From positions 1,178,001 to 1,242,000 of the forward strand of contig JAOTON010002266.1 in the NCBI GenBank assembly GCA_034440635.1: a stretch of DNA of 64,000 nucleotides, written 5' to 3'. Of this stretch, positions 33,061-50,245 are shown piece by piece. Position 1 is the stretch's first letter. Every line of letters starts with the position of its first letter. The notes beneath the pieces were generated by a model, which was not told where the DNA came from, did not search any database, and was given only the letters and a program-made list of their open reading frames with translations. The DNA is from Lepas anatifera. Taxonomy: Eukaryota > Arthropoda > Thecostraca > Lepadidae. The translations under genes were made by a program, and so were the position numbers.

Positions 33061-34075
33061 CATTTTATGGAGAATATGAAAAATATGTAATAATCATTTT
33101 CTCCCAAATTAGTTGATTATGAGTTGCACTCTCGATCATGGCTTTCACTCGAAACAGTTGACTCCTCTTTGGCTAATTAGAATATTATCTAAAATGTATG
33201 TGACAGAAAACTATCATTACCATATTTTTCATCATCATCATCATCATCATCAGCTTTTTTATTTCATTTTTCACACAAACATGGAACAAAAGCAAAAGAA
33301 GAGACCAGCAAAAGGAGACATGAACAAGGCAAAGCAAAATAAGCAACAGAACAGAACGTCACAGGCACAGCAGTAGAGAATAAGAGGAAGTAGGCGACCA
33401 GTTATCAGATTAGAGCAAATGATTATAATATAGGTAGACAGAACAAAACATAACATAAACCGCCAGCAAAGAAGCAGCTGCAGTGGAACGAGAAAAAAGA
33501 AAAAAGCCATACAAAACAGTGAGAGTAACAGGACACAACAAAACGAGACAGGCCCTAAATAACGAAAGTGAACAAAAATATAATGCAAAACACACCCAGA
33601 AGCAAAATAAAAGTAAGAACAAACAAAATAGGAGACAAAACAAAAACTAAGTTAAGTTAAAAGCATGGGGCCCACATATGTTCAGCAAATCAAATATACA
33701 AAAGAAACCATGTAAGTACCTATTAGAAGTAACAAAAAATGCCATAGAAATAAGGAAAAGCACTTAAGCAGTGTACAAACCTATGAAACTCAAAAACATT
33801 TAATCAGAGCATGCGATCAGTGAGAACCAATGGAACCAAAACAAAACCAAAATCAACAAAAAAAACATACAAAACAAAGCAAAGCCAGATCCAACAAACC
33901 CAAATAAACGAACAGAAAATACATGTTTGGTGAGGCCAAGTTATTACACTAATCCAATCAAACCAAAAAAAACGAAAGAAAGAAAGAAAAGAACAGAACA
34001 ATTAAACAGCAAGCATACACAAAAATAGTACAGAAACGGACAAACAAAAGAATACTGCAAATCTAAATGCAAGGA
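33061..34075. repeat. A-rich low-complexity region with (CAT)n
   Basis: From 33228 a CAT trinucleotide run of about 24 bp, then about 750 bp dominated by AAACAAAAC-like words. On the minus strand these give Phe/Cys-rich frames that are composition artefacts. Confidence 0.7.
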
Positions 34076-34860
34076 ATGGGTGTATGGGCGTTCGACCCCA
34101 TAGCCCGCCTGAAGCAGTGGTTAGCGAGGATGTCGCCAAACCACAGGCTGGGGCTGGAGTAGCTAAGAGCCGCTCGGACACGGAGGTTGTCGTTTTCAGC
34201 CGATCCAGCTGCACCGCCACTCCTCGTCAGCCGAGCCTTTGCAGTCGTCACTCCCGTTGGGGGAACGCTCCGGCCGCTCGAACTCCTGGATGGGTCGTTC
34301 GGCGAGCACAGTTGGTACAGTAGTGCCAGATCCAGCCAGCGGAGGTCCCTCACTTCGTGCCGCAGCCACCATAGATGCCCTTTTAGAGCAGAGCTGCGCA
34401 TCGCCGGCCATTGCTGGAGTGCCCAGCGAAACGCGTGCCCACCATACCCGCCGGACGGAGAAACACGACTGATTCAGGTCCAGTCGCCCACTGCGGTGCA
34501 TCCGAGGCACCGGTACATTATACTATGCTGGAACGTTCATATCGATGGGCTGGCAGAGTCCGAAGAGAGCAGGGCGGAGGCAACCAGGTGTCACCAGCCG
34601 CGGCGGCCGTCTCCAGCATACTGCTGAATGAGGGCGGCCGCGGAGGCAGCCCCCGAGGCGGCGACATGGCCGGCTGGAGTCGAGAATGAGAACTGCTAAT
34701 GCTGTTTGAGTTTCCATCTTCATCCGCACACCGGACAGTGCCGGTGAGCCTGCCGATGTCGCGGCAGTCCACAGGCACGTTGGCAGAGAGCCCAAAGAGG
34801 GGTAGACGGCCATGTCTTCTCTATCAAATTTTATCTGTGCTGCCAAGTTTTATGGAGTGT
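34076..34860. other. GC-rich segment, multiple open frames, unrecognised
   Basis: Sharp switch from A-rich to GC-rich sequence. Overlapping frames of 77-146 codons are open on both strands (Ala/Arg/Ser-rich), with no domain I can name. It could be a retroelement ORF1, a host exon or untranslated CpG-rich DNA. It lies just downstream, in the sense of the minus strand, of the hAT-like pseudogene. Confidence 0.3.
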
Positions 34861-36009
34861 AATATATAAATGCTAACGTGGGGAGCACATAATTTTTTAG
34901 TATTATTTCCATTTGTGAACAGCATTTACCTACCACAAACGTGATGGTTCCTCTGAGCTTCAAAGCTGTGCCCATTAAGGATCATGACTTACCTCTAAAG
35001 TGATCCCTCGGTGCGATAAAACTTCTCCACGAATTCTCTCCGCTTGTAGGTCACCGGATCAGCCCTCCGTTGGCGCCTCTCCTTTTTTGAAGAATTTATC
35101 CACGGCCGGACGGGGACCGGAGAGGGCCGTTAACGCCGATTCTCAGACGGTTTTTCACAGTGCCATTTCCCATGCTCATTCGATGCGACGACTTGATGCA
35201 GTCGAAATGCGACACTGCTCTCCTTCTGAAGCCATGCTGTGCAGGGTAACACAAATGAAGGCTGACAGGAGGCGCTGCAGCACACCACTGGAGACCCTCT
35301 GCATCTCTGTAAGCCTTTCACTAGGAATCCTGTTCTCTCTCCGGATACGTTCCAGGGCGGGCCATACAGCACAAAAATCACTGGGTAGGTATGCCACGCT
35401 ATGCTGGCCGAAAAGACCAGAGCAGAGTCCTTTGCTCGCAGCGATAAGGTCACCACAATTTTCGTGTCCAACGCCTGTGTCATACTCTTCACGACTGCCT
35501 CCTGCTCTAATTTCAGCCGCTCATCGAGGAAGTTTTTGGTGGCCTCCGACACTTCAATTCGTACTGCACGGAAGTTCCGCGCAGAAGTTATCAGAGTGCT
35601 GTGCACCTGCCTCTTGCCCGACTTGTCTGCGCATTCTGCGGCACTCTTTTTGCAGTTTTTCCTCTTAGCCACCGGGGAGTGGAGAAGCCTTCATAGGCTC
35701 AAGTTTTCGAATGGCAACGTCCTTGTACTCGAGAACTTCGGACATTATGAGGTCACCCCTTTGCAGCTGTTTTTGGAGCTTGTGGAGAACGTTGGTGAAG
35801 TCAGCCATCGGGGCTGACATGATGGTGGTTGTGCCGAACAAAATCTTAGTTTGTAAATATTTAGTCTTCTGGAACGTTTTCGTATAGCATAAGTGCTTAG
35901 TTCATTTTCTGGTGAGCTTGCCTTTTTGGGTATTGGAGCATGAGCTACGCACCATGTGGTGATGGTAGTCCTGCGTCATCCACGCCTCATGACGGAGGCA
36001 TGGACAGTG

Positions 36010-36285
36010 GTCCGTGGACAGTGGGAGCGTGCAGATCGCGGGCTCACGTCGTCCCAGCATCTTAGTGCTGATTACTCACGGGGATATGTCATTGTGGCCA
36101 ACCCCATCGTTAGCCTTGTTGGCTAATCCCACTGTGGCGCCTTTACGGACTTGCTTACTCGACAGTGGTCTGAGGGCAGTGAGCGCGTGCGGATCGCTGC
36201 CTCGCGTTGTCCCAGCATCTGAGTGCTGATCACTCCTGGGGATCTGGCATTGTGGTCAACCCCATCGTTAGTCACGTCGGCTAAC
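36010..36285. repeat. Diverged 158-bp duplication
   Basis: GTCCCAGCATC followed by GAGTGCTGATCACTC-like and AACCCCATCGTTAG blocks at 36051-36110 recur at 36209-36270, offset 158 bp. Substitutions show it is older than the 86-bp duplication nearby. Confidence 0.75.
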
Positions 36286-36424
36286 TCTTCTGTGCCGCCT
36301 GCTACTGACTTTGCGCTTAACTCAAAAATAGGTCTCAAGTACTGAATGAAGTTTTTCAATGTTCCTCCGGGTTTGAACTTTGGCATACATTTTTTAGACT
36401 TTAAACTGGAACACTGGTATTACC

Positions 36425-36596
36425 GGCATCATTCCACTTTCTGAGGAAGTCACGGACCTCAGCTTTCTCCGTCTTAGATGTTTCATTTGATTCTAGAACT
36501 TAGTGGTACTGGCATCACTCCACTTTCTGAGGAAGCCACGGACCTCAGCTTTCTCCGTCTTATATGTTTCATTTGATTCTAGAACTTCCTTCGGCA
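36425..36596. repeat. 86-bp tandem duplication
   Basis: CCACTTTCTGAGGAAG through GATTCTAGAACTT is present at 36434 and again at 36520 with only a few differences, a head-to-tail duplication inside the hAT-like pseudogene. Confidence 0.9.
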
Positions 36597-37829
36597 CGAG
36601 CCTGCACCCAGGAAGATTAGTCAGCGTTGCTTGGACAGAGTGGAGATGTTCCGCGAAGCGTACCTCATGATAGGCAGGAAAGGTCACAGAGCCTTCCATC
36701 TGCCTGTGCAGTGTTTTTGTCCTGTTCTAAGAGGCTCAAAAGTAGGTCGTTAGAGCGCAGTTGTCAGCTTTCCAGTGTAGTATTTCTGCTACCGCAGCTT
36801 CTACGCTGGCGAGTGCCAGATCACTCCCCTCCCAGTCACCAAGGTTATCAGATCCCTTCCCAGTGAGTCCCTCATTCGCCCCCACAATCCACTTTCCTTC
36901 CCAATATTGGCACTTTCCATCTGTGGTCACTCCCACTAGCTTGTCTGTGGTAAGATTGCAGATTTTAAGGGAAGTTGTCACGGCCTCCAGGAGACCTTCC
37001 GCGTCCTTCCCTTCCTGCTCAATCACAGAGAGGAAGAGAGCAGTCAGATGACCAGTCTTGCCGATCAGGTGCATCATCACAAACTTGTTATCGGTTTGTT
37101 GTCTGTCCATACTTCCGTCCACTTGAGAGGCTGTATGCGCAACACTCCAACTGTGCGGCTATCCGATCAGGCTCTACTTCAGCTACGACATCCAGCATCT
37201 CCCGGTAAGCAGCCGGGCTCCTGTATGAGAGTACGGCCATGCCTGGCTCACTTAGCTGGAACTCAGAGTTCCACCCCTCGTTCGTGCACGAAGTGTTCAC
37301 TCGCTCTGCGTGCAGTGATGCAAGCGAGAGACTGGGCCAAGACCAGGCTGACAAAGTTTCTTGCAGGCTGTCGTTATAAGCTGTCACAGCTAGTTCAATG
37401 AGCAACTTCACAATACTTGGATCTATATCATTTAACCAGCGAGCCATAGGATGATCCTTTTTGCTATTTTTCCATTGTTCAGAGAATGTCAGCTGTAGCT
37501 GCAGCTTTGTCAGCACTCTCGTGCACGTTGTCTACAACCCCTTGCAGCTTTGCTTTATCGTCTACCCTTACGCCTGTGGCTAAATGTCCTCGGTTTGTTC
37601 CTGAGGTGCTGACGACGACAGCTTTATGCCTCTGGCATGTCTTGCATACCATCACTGTTCTCGTTGCGTTGTTCAATTTCCTTTGCTCTAAGGTTAAATG
37701 GGCACTGAAATGTCGGCTTATCCACTTGCCCTCCAGTTTGACTCTTCTATAAATTTCCTCCGCTGTCGCGTGCAATTCAGGCCTTTCAGTTTTCCACAAG
37801 TTTTCCACGGTAGGTCCCAGCTTTTGGGT

Positions 37830-38740
37830 CAGTTCGTCCAGTTAAGTCGGAAGATCCAGCTGTTTGGCAGCACCTCCAGAGTGAGTGCAGACGGCTACTG
37901 GACGGGTCCCAGAATTGTGGGTTCTGCGGGAGCCCGCCCAATCCTTAAAACAATGATCAGCGGTCAAATTTTGGCGATTTTGAAGCCAAAGAACCGATGC
38001 ATCCACCATAAGTTTTCGCCAAAGGCACTAGTTTTTAAAAAGGTTCTAAACGTCATAAGTTGTGCCCCAGCCTTACAGCCATAAGCAGGGGAACATTTGC
38101 AAGTTCCATGAGGGGATCAAAAGTCGTGGCCGATGGTGGGGTCAAAGGAAATTCGGCGTTTTGCATTAAAAAGTGACGGAAAAAATCCCGAATCGGTTCG
38201 AAGTTGGGGAGGGGGATCCAGTGCCCCTCTCCAGCTTCATGCCACTCCCCAATGCCCCCACAGCCAGAGCGTTTGGGAGGAGTGGGCAGCCAACCTCACT
38301 GTTTCCCTCGGTTCCTGTGCCAATGACCCCTGAACCCAAATGTCTGAGCCCGTATATTAAATGCATAGGCGGAGACTGTCCGAGGTGCTAGTGGGCGGCT
38401 CCAAGTCGCCCAGCCGGCAGCCCCCCGAAATGAAGTCCTGGACCCGCCTATCCTCCAATCCTCGTCTGTTCCCGTGGCGGAGTGCATCGTCACAGGAGCA
38501 ATTTATGGGGACGCCTTTGATGCTGCCATAAAATATCCCTAAGGTTTCATTTCATTGCACCTAAACTCCTGTCCAGAGTAAATTGATATTCGAAAATAAC
38601 AAATAAAAATTAAAATATTTCCCACCTTTTCGGAAAAATGAACGAGCCTATATACGTCTGAACAGATATTTTCTTCATTCTTCACAGAAAATATCAAATA
38701 TAACTCTTAACCAGCAATAAAAAATCATCGCGATAAACAT
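37830..38740. other. Mixed repeat fragments, no gene
   Basis: Includes a GGCC-rich block (38190-38330, ending CCTCGGTTCCTGTGCCAATGA) and a small inverted-end segment CATAGGCGGAGACTG...CCTGGACCCGCCTAT at 38370-38450, a relative of the GGATCC-type MITE. The remainder is AT-rich. Confidence 0.4.
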
Positions 38741-38744
38741 TTAC

Positions 38745-40411
38745 ACTGCTGTCACCCAACCCTGCCTCAGTCACGTCTGGCGGGCTCCGAGATACACTGC
38801 TGTCACCCAACCCTGCCTCAGTCACGTCTGGCGGGCTCCGAGATACACTGCTGTCACCCAACCCTGCCTCAGTCACGTCTGGCGGGCTACGAGATGCACT
38901 GCTGTCACCCAACCCTGCCTCAGTCACGTCTGGCGGGCTACGAGATGCACTGCTGTCACCCAACCCTGCCTCAGTCACGTCTGGCGGGCTCCGAGATGCA
39001 CTGCTGTCACCCAACCCTGCCTCAGTCACGTCTGGCGGGCTCCGAGATGCACTGCTGTCACCCAACCCTGCCTCAGTCACGTCTGGCGGGCTCCGAGATA
39101 CACTGCTGTCACCCAACCCTGCCTCAGTCACGTCTGGCGGGCTACAAGATGCACTGCTGTACCCAACCCTGCCTCAGTCACGTCTGGCGGGCTACGAGAT
39201 GCACTGCTGTCACCCAACCCTGCCTCAGTCCGTCTGGCGGGCTCCGAGATGCACGCTGTCACCCAACCCTGCCTCAGTCGTCTGGCGGGCTCCGAGATAC
39301 ACTGCTGTCACCCAACCCTGCTCAGTCACGTCTGGCGGGCTCCGAGATACACTGCTGTACCCAACCCTGCCTCAGTACGTCTGGCGAGCTACGAGATGCA
39401 CTGCTGTCACCCAACCCTGCCTCAGTCACGTCTGGCGGGCTCCGAGATACACTGCTGTACCCAACCCTGCCTCAGTCACGTCTGGCGGGCTACGAGATGC
39501 ACGCTGTTACCCACCCTGCCTCAGTACGTCTGGCGGGCTCCGAGGTGCACTGCTGTACCCAACCCTGCCTCAGTCGTCTGGCGGGCTCCGAGATACACTG
39601 CTGTACCCAACCCTGCTCAGTCACGTCTGGCGGGCTCCGAGATACACTGCTGTCACCCAACCCTGCCTCAGTCACGTCTGGCGGGCTACGAGATGCACTG
39701 CTGTCACCCAACCCTGCCTCAGTCACGTCTGGCGGGCTCCGAGATACACTGCTGTCACCCAACCCTGCCTCAGTCACGTCTGGCGGGCTCCGAGATACAC
39801 TGCTGTCACCCAACCCTGCCTCAGTCACGTCTGGCGGGCTCCGAGATACACTGCTGTCACCCAACCCTGCCTCAGTCACGTCTGGCGGGCTACGAGATGC
39901 ACTGCTGTCACCAAACCCTGCCTCAGTCACGTCTGGCGGGCTCCGAGATACACTGCTGTCACCCAACCCTGCCTCAGTCACGTCTGGCGGGCTCCGAGAT
40001 GCACTGCTGTCACCCAACCCTGCCTCAGTCACGTCTGGCGGGCTGCGAGATACACTGCTGTCACCCAACCCTGCCTCAGTCACGTCTGGCGGGCTCCGAG
40101 ATACACTGCTGTCACCCAACCCTGCCTCAGTCACGTCTGGCGGGCTACGAGATGCACTGCTGTCACCCAACCCTGCCTTAGTCACGTCTGGCGGGCTCCG
40201 AGATACACTGCTGTCACCCAACCCTGCCTCAGTCACGTCTGGCGGGCTCCGAGATACACTGCTGTCACCCAACCCTGCCTCAGTCACGTCTGGCGGGCTC
40301 CGAGATACACTGCTGTCACCCAACCCTGCCTCAGTCACGTCTGGCGGGCTCCGAGATGCACTGCTGTCACCCAACCCTGCCTCAGTCACGTCTGGCGGGC
40401 TCCGAGATTGA
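38745..40411. repeat. 51-bp satellite/minisatellite, about 33 copies
   Basis: A 51-bp unit containing CACTGCTGTCACCCAACCCT and GTCACGTCTGGCGGGCTCCG runs for 1.67 kb. Two main variants alternate irregularly (CTCCGAGATAC and CTACGAGATGC). Because 51 is 17 codons, three plus-strand and one minus-strand frames appear open for 300-500 codons; these are not genes. Between about 39160 and 39620 many units have 1-2 base deletions (GCTGTACCC, CAGTCGTCT, GCACGCTG) that the rest of the array lacks. Confidence 0.97.
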
Positions 40412-41349
40412 CAAGTGGCGTGAGAGTTTTATGGCATTCGGTTGTATGAGACGAGTGTTTTTATTGCCTGCTGACTGTATCTATTTTTTTTAATAAGTCG
40501 GCGCATTCGCGGGGTTCTTGAATCTAAGAAAGTATTATCTAAGAAAGAGAAAATCGTAAGAAAGTATTACCATGAAGGAGGGGGATTGAAATTATAAGAA
40601 TACATGTTAAGTAATTTATGGATAGGCCTTCAGCTCTGACTTAGAATTAACACTGATATGATTCAATGGAGTCCACACATCATTATCATTGGATTTTGGA
40701 ATGGTTTGTGACCTTTTATGAGGAGAGGAGCCGTAAGAGATTCGTTTGAAAATGCGTCCTGATATCCAAATAACCCTCACATGCCTCCAGTCACGAGGCC
40801 ATAGTTCCCTGGTGTTAAGAGCTAAAGGCATGTTCGTGCAAAACACGCACAATAAAAGTTGTATAGCCCGTACCAATTTTCAAGAACTGGACGACGTTTC
40901 TGCAATATTCGGCAAGCATTAGGGGTGATGCAACACCGCCTCCCTCGCGAAATTTCAGTGGGTTGTCATCGGCCTTTCAAGGAGTATTGTGATCATTTCA
41001 GGGAAGGCCCTAGTTCAATTGGACGAGAAAATATCCTCTTGCTGGGAATTTATAGATTCAAGAATGACTTTTATGGAGTTTAAATGACACAGAAAACACC
41101 GTAATATGTCAGGGGCGCAAACAATGTGTATAAATCACAGCAAAAAGAGAAATAAACGGTTATTTTGCTAAAGAAATTGCAAAGTGGCAACATCAGCAGC
41201 AAAAATATTGCATCGGGCTTGAGCTTCAAGCACCGAGGGTGAAGAGAGTTTACCGGTCGAAAATTCGGAACATTGAATGCGATAAAGCTGATGGACTAAT
41301 GAACAGGACACGCAAGTCCTCACATGGCCACCGCAAAGTGGGAGAATCA
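40412..41349. other. Unassigned stretch
   Basis: AT-rich with short frames only. No gene recognised. Confidence 0.4.
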
Positions 41350-41475
41350 ATCGCGGATCCAGGGGTGCAAAGGGGGCATGTGCCTCCCTCGTTCGACCCT
41401 CGGTGCCCCCTGAAATGGTCGCGCACCCCTCTGAAAGATCGATGGCACCCCCTGAAAGGTCACGAGTCAGTAGCC
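41350..41475. mobile_element. GGATCC-type MITE fragment
   Basis: Begins CGCGGATCCAGGGGTGC and contains a row of CCCCCTGAAA-type units (CCCCCTGAAATGGTCGCG, CCCCTCTGAAAGATCGATGG, CCCCCTGAAAGGTCACG) as in 61847-62115. The right end is not found. Confidence 0.5.
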
Positions 41476-46770
<5,295 letters not shown>

Positions 46771-46774
46771 TTGT

Positions 46775-47420
46775 GTCACCGGCTACTGCCCCTGTTTTGG
46801 TAGTTGCGTCCTCCTTTTTTGTAAATTGGAATCACTTCCGCTATCTTTTAGTCCCTGGGAGCATTCCTTGGACTAGTGAGTCCTTAAAAATGAAACACAG
46901 GGGGTGGCTCAAGGTATTGCAAGTTCCCGAAGTATGCGTGGATGGGTGCCATCTGGGCCAGGTGATGATGATGCCTTCAATGTTTTCAGCTTTGGCTTTA
47001 CCATGGCTAGCGTTAGGGGAATATATTCAAGAATATTTTCCTCCACTTGCCTTTTGAGATAGGCCACATCGCTTCTACTGCCCTCAATGGTAAACACCCC
47101 AGAAAAGAATTATGCCAAAGCCTCAGCTTTCTCTGCATCATTAGTTGCAACAGTTCCATCCAACTTTTGAAGATCTTCTATCTTGGTCCCAACTTGGTCT
47201 GAGAATGGGCATATTACCAAAATATTTTGGGGTTTTCTTTGGGCTGGGCAGCCACGTTCCTCCGGTAAGCCTTCCTTAATCGTCTCCCAGGTTGTTTGCT
47301 TGTCTCTAGCTGTGGAAGCTCTAGTATACCTGTTCCATGGGTTTTGCTTATCTTTCACTTGTCTTAATGCTTCTCTAGTGAGGTGTAGATGCTTCGTTTC
47401 TTGCGTAAGGGGCACTGAAG
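46775..47420 (-). pseudogene. LINE fragment (family D), RT N-terminal part
   Basis: Minus-strand frames: 47415-47110 with LHLTREALRQVKDKQNPWNR and YTRAS, and 47097-46909 with SSSPGPDGTHPRILRELA, the first conserved RT block. Further decayed RT text follows to 46775. The TREALRxxxxKQxxWxxYTRS pattern also occurs in the LINE at 53440-56045, so both belong to one CR1-like family. No palm domain remains here. Confidence 0.75.
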
Positions 47421-47704
47421 AGACAAACAGTCCTCCTCATTTCCTAGAATGTGCCATAAAGCTAGCTGTTTTTATAGGCACATTGTCATATACCTGTGGG
47501 CCAGTTTTAATATTTGATGACCTAAATTAACCAGCTCTTGGTCTGACCGGGAAATATCAAACTATAAAGAAAATAAAAGCAAACACTTAGCAAAGGCACA
47601 GCAACATTATGTTTGTGGAAATCAAAGGTTAAAATACCTTACGAAAAATGTAAGAGATGACACCCGGTTACTAAGGGGACGGGTAGAATCAGGCTTAAAA
47701 GCAC
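47421..47704. other. Unassigned spacer
   Basis: Between the LINE fragment and the GC-rich array; nothing recognised. Confidence 0.35.
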
Positions 47705-48845
47705 ACGTTTTAGAGGTCCAGATTTGCTCTCATAGGCCCCCAAGAGTGTCTCGAGGCCCCCAGGTTCGGTCTAGTTGGTCTCAGGGTTCCAAGAGTTGTT
47801 CCAGGGGGCCCCAGAGTTGGTCTCGTAGGGCCCTCAAGACTTAGCATGGAGGACCCCAGAGTCGGTCTTGGGATCCTCAGAGTCGTTTTCCCAAGAGTTG
47901 TTCTGGGGGGGGGGCGCCAAGAGCTAGTCTTGGGATCCCAGAATTGGTCTCAGAGGGTACCCCAGGAGCTAATCTTGGGCCTTCATAGTCGGTTTCGAGC
48001 CGGTCTCGGGGGTCCTGAGTTATTCTGGGGGGCTCAAGAGTTGATCTCGAAGGGCCCTCAATGGTCTGTCTCGGGGGCCCAGAGTTGTTCTCAGGAGGCC
48101 TACAAGTGTCGGTCTCAAGAGCCCAAAGTTTTGGTCTCGATCGCCCAAAAACTGGCTTTAAAAGGCCCTCAGAAGCGGTGTTTGACCCCCAGCTGTTTTC
48201 GCGGGCCCCAAGTTGTGGCCACGGGAGCGTCATGATTTGTTCTTGGGGAACAATAGTTGGTCTTGAGACCCCAGGGTTGGTCTTGGGGGTTCCCCAGAGC
48301 TGATCTTGAAGGGCCTCGGCGATGGTCTTGAGGGCCATCAGGAGTTTGTCTCGAACCCGTCTAAATCGGTTTCTGGAGGCCCACAAATGTTAGTCTCAGA
48401 GGCGCAAAGTTGTAGTCTCAGACCTCAAGAAGTTGGTCTCATAAGGTCCCCAGAGCCGGTGTCGGGGCCCCAGAAGCTTTTTGGGGGTCCCAAGCGTTAG
48501 GCCCATGGGGTCTCAAGAGTTGGTCTCGGGATTTGCTCAAGATTTGGTCTCGGACCCCCAGAACCTGGTTTTAAAGGCCCCCCAGAGCTGTTTTGGGAAG
48601 GCCCGCAAGAGTTGGTCTCAGTGGCCCAAAGCTTTGGTATGGTGCCCCAGGAGCTGGTCTCGGAAATCCCCCAAGAGTCCACTTCGGGACCCTAAAGCTG
48701 GTTTCGGGGTCTCAAAAGTTGGTCTTGAGGGCCTGAGTGTTGGTGTCAGGGGTCCAAGAATAGGTCTCGAAAGCTCGCATGGTTGATCTCCGGGATGGCC
48801 CAAGAATTAGTTTCAGGAGAACCTCAGAGTTTGTCTCTGGGTGTG
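47705..48845. repeat. Degenerate GC-rich array, inverse of the 1-1868 family
   Basis: Units such as GGGGCCCCAGAGTTGGTCTCG recur every 20-35 bp. The complement (CGAGACCAACTCTGGGGCCCC) matches the CCCCTGAGACCAAGCTCGGG unit of the array at the start of the window, so the same family is present in opposite orientation 46 kb away. Confidence 0.8.
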
Positions 48846-49818
48846 CAATAAATAATAAAGATACCAGGCGTATTTAGCAAACAAAGGCATAGCAACAATC
48901 CAGTTGGGTAAAGTCAGCCAGGAAAAGTAAATTGATTCTGTTAGAATCATGCCACTTGTTAGCACGTTTGTCTACGTTCAAGTAATACCAGCAACCTGAT
49001 TTTTTTTCCTGTCCTGTCTTTTCTGTCCTGGAAGATTTCCCGTGCCTGGTCAGGCTATCGTTTTGCTATAATCTCCCTAGTCTGAGAGCTTTTTGTCTTG
49101 ATGCGCTCCTCTACCTAATATTGTACCCTTACAACAGTTGAAGTATGATCTTAAGCAGGGTATATATTTGATCTGTAATAGACAAAGATGTAAATATACT
49201 ATGTAAACTATGTACTTACCGGACATGTTTCCTGAGTGGACAACTAATTTTGTGGCCATCGTTTATACAGAGCCGTCCCTTGAGTTCGCATTGCGAACTT
49301 TGGTCCGCATGCGAACTTTTCCCGTCAAACAGTTCGCATTTGGTTCGCATTTCACCTAACAGTTCGCTTTTCGCCCGGTTGAGCTGCATGTAGACCATCA
49401 CCCATGTGACGAGGCTTTCATTTATCGGTGCCGAACCAGTAGTCTTCCCTGCCTACTCTGCCGCTCCTATTCAACGCTGCGTGGCCCACGCTCAGAGAAA
49501 TATTGACCCATTTAAAGTTTTTTTGTACCATATGACCGCCCTTTTGGGTATTCATTATCCTCAGAAACCTAGGTTTTGATACCCGCAACCGGGGTATCAA
49601 ATTCGCCGCTGCGAATTTGCGATTCGCCGCTGATTTTCGAGTTGGGGCGGAGTCACGGTGGGGGCCTAATGCAAAAACCCACTTGTACCTTACTAGCCAT
49701 TTCCATTGCTATTTCCGGAAGAATTGGGGACATCACCTCAAGTCTTCTACATGGAGTTTGGTGGTGACCCGCTAGCCTGCTATCAAATATATCGCGGGTG
49801 GTATAACATTTTCACATT
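48846..49818. other. AT-rich stretch with hairpin cluster
   Basis: No gene seen. Includes TTCGCAT-rich words at 49280-49370 (GTTCGCATTGCGAAC is a 15-base inverted repeat) and two abutting perfect hairpins at 49575-49618. Confidence 0.4.
49575..49618. other. Two overlapping perfect hairpins
   Basis: TTTGATACCC (49575-49584) pairs with GGGTATCAAA (49592-49601) across a 7-base loop, and AAATTCGC (49599-49606) pairs with GCGAATTT (49611-49618) across CGCT. The two share AAA, so only one can be fully formed at a time. Function unknown. Confidence 0.6.
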
Positions 49819-50245
49819 TAATGACTTCACACCCACCCCACTGGAAGGGGCATTTTTGCCCCCAACCCGCTCCTCATCGAAGCTTGGGGCACATTATCCT
49901 TGATAAGTTTTACGCCATTGATTTTTTAGGTCACGTTGTGTCAGGTCACGAAGGCCATGTGACATGACCTCAAAACCCGAAATCAAGAGTTTGAAGTGGC
50001 GCCAAGAGAACATGTTCCAACCGGTCAGATTGTCTGGTCAGGCCCCAAAACTAATCGCTGTTCATCGATTAGAGAGTGGAACAGGCAAATTTTAAAACCG
50101 TCAAAGTTATCAGTTTCAAAATTAGGACGCATTTGGCCAATTTTGAGTTTGCCTTTTGGTTTGCATTTCACCAAAAAGTTCTCCAAATCCCCTATATGAC
50201 GTAGACAGCTGAATGTTCGCATTGTCCAAATTAAAAAGAACACCT
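49819..50245. mobile_element. AGGTCA-rich TTAA-type element, 5'-truncated fragment
   Basis: Contains CCCACCCCACTGGAAGGGGC next to CATTTTTGCCCCC, like the GC-rich ends of the TTAA family, followed by AGGTCAC, GGTCACGAAGG and TGACATGACCTC. TTAA borders were not established. Degenerate. Confidence 0.4.

Larger units (their letters stand above)
34980..37808 (-). pseudogene. Decayed hAT-like transposase-type gene
   Basis: Minus-strand pieces in different frames follow one protein order. N-terminal part 37808-37479 (SAHLTLEQRKLNNATRTVMV, CKTCQRHK). 37516-37088 (ARWLNDIDPSIVKLLIELA). 37122-36736 (FVMMHLIGKTGHLTALFLSV, LVGVTTDG). 36699-36493 (VTFPAYHEVRFAEHLHSVQA, RGFLRKWSDA). About 35818-35690 (MADFTNVLHKLQKQLQRGDL, EVLEYKDVAIRKLE). 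35672-35130 (ARNFRAVRIEVSEATKNFLD). The DGK-type motif and the order resemble the domesticated hAT proteins of the ZNF862/KIAA1586 kind. Frameshifts, stops and internal duplications (36010-36280, 36425-36596) show it is dead. Family assignment is from pattern memory only. Confidence 0.45.

Noticed and set aside
33271..33643. Phe/Cys/Leu-rich membrane-protein-like frames on the minus strand
   Set aside because: Composition artefact of AAACAAAAC-type low-complexity sequence on the plus strand.
34187..34627. 146-codon frame as a host gene
   Set aside because: Overlapping frames of similar length on both strands in GC-rich DNA; no domain or splice pattern.
38894..40411. 505-codon open frame
   Set aside because: It is a translation of the 51-bp satellite; equally long frames exist in other phases and on the other strand.
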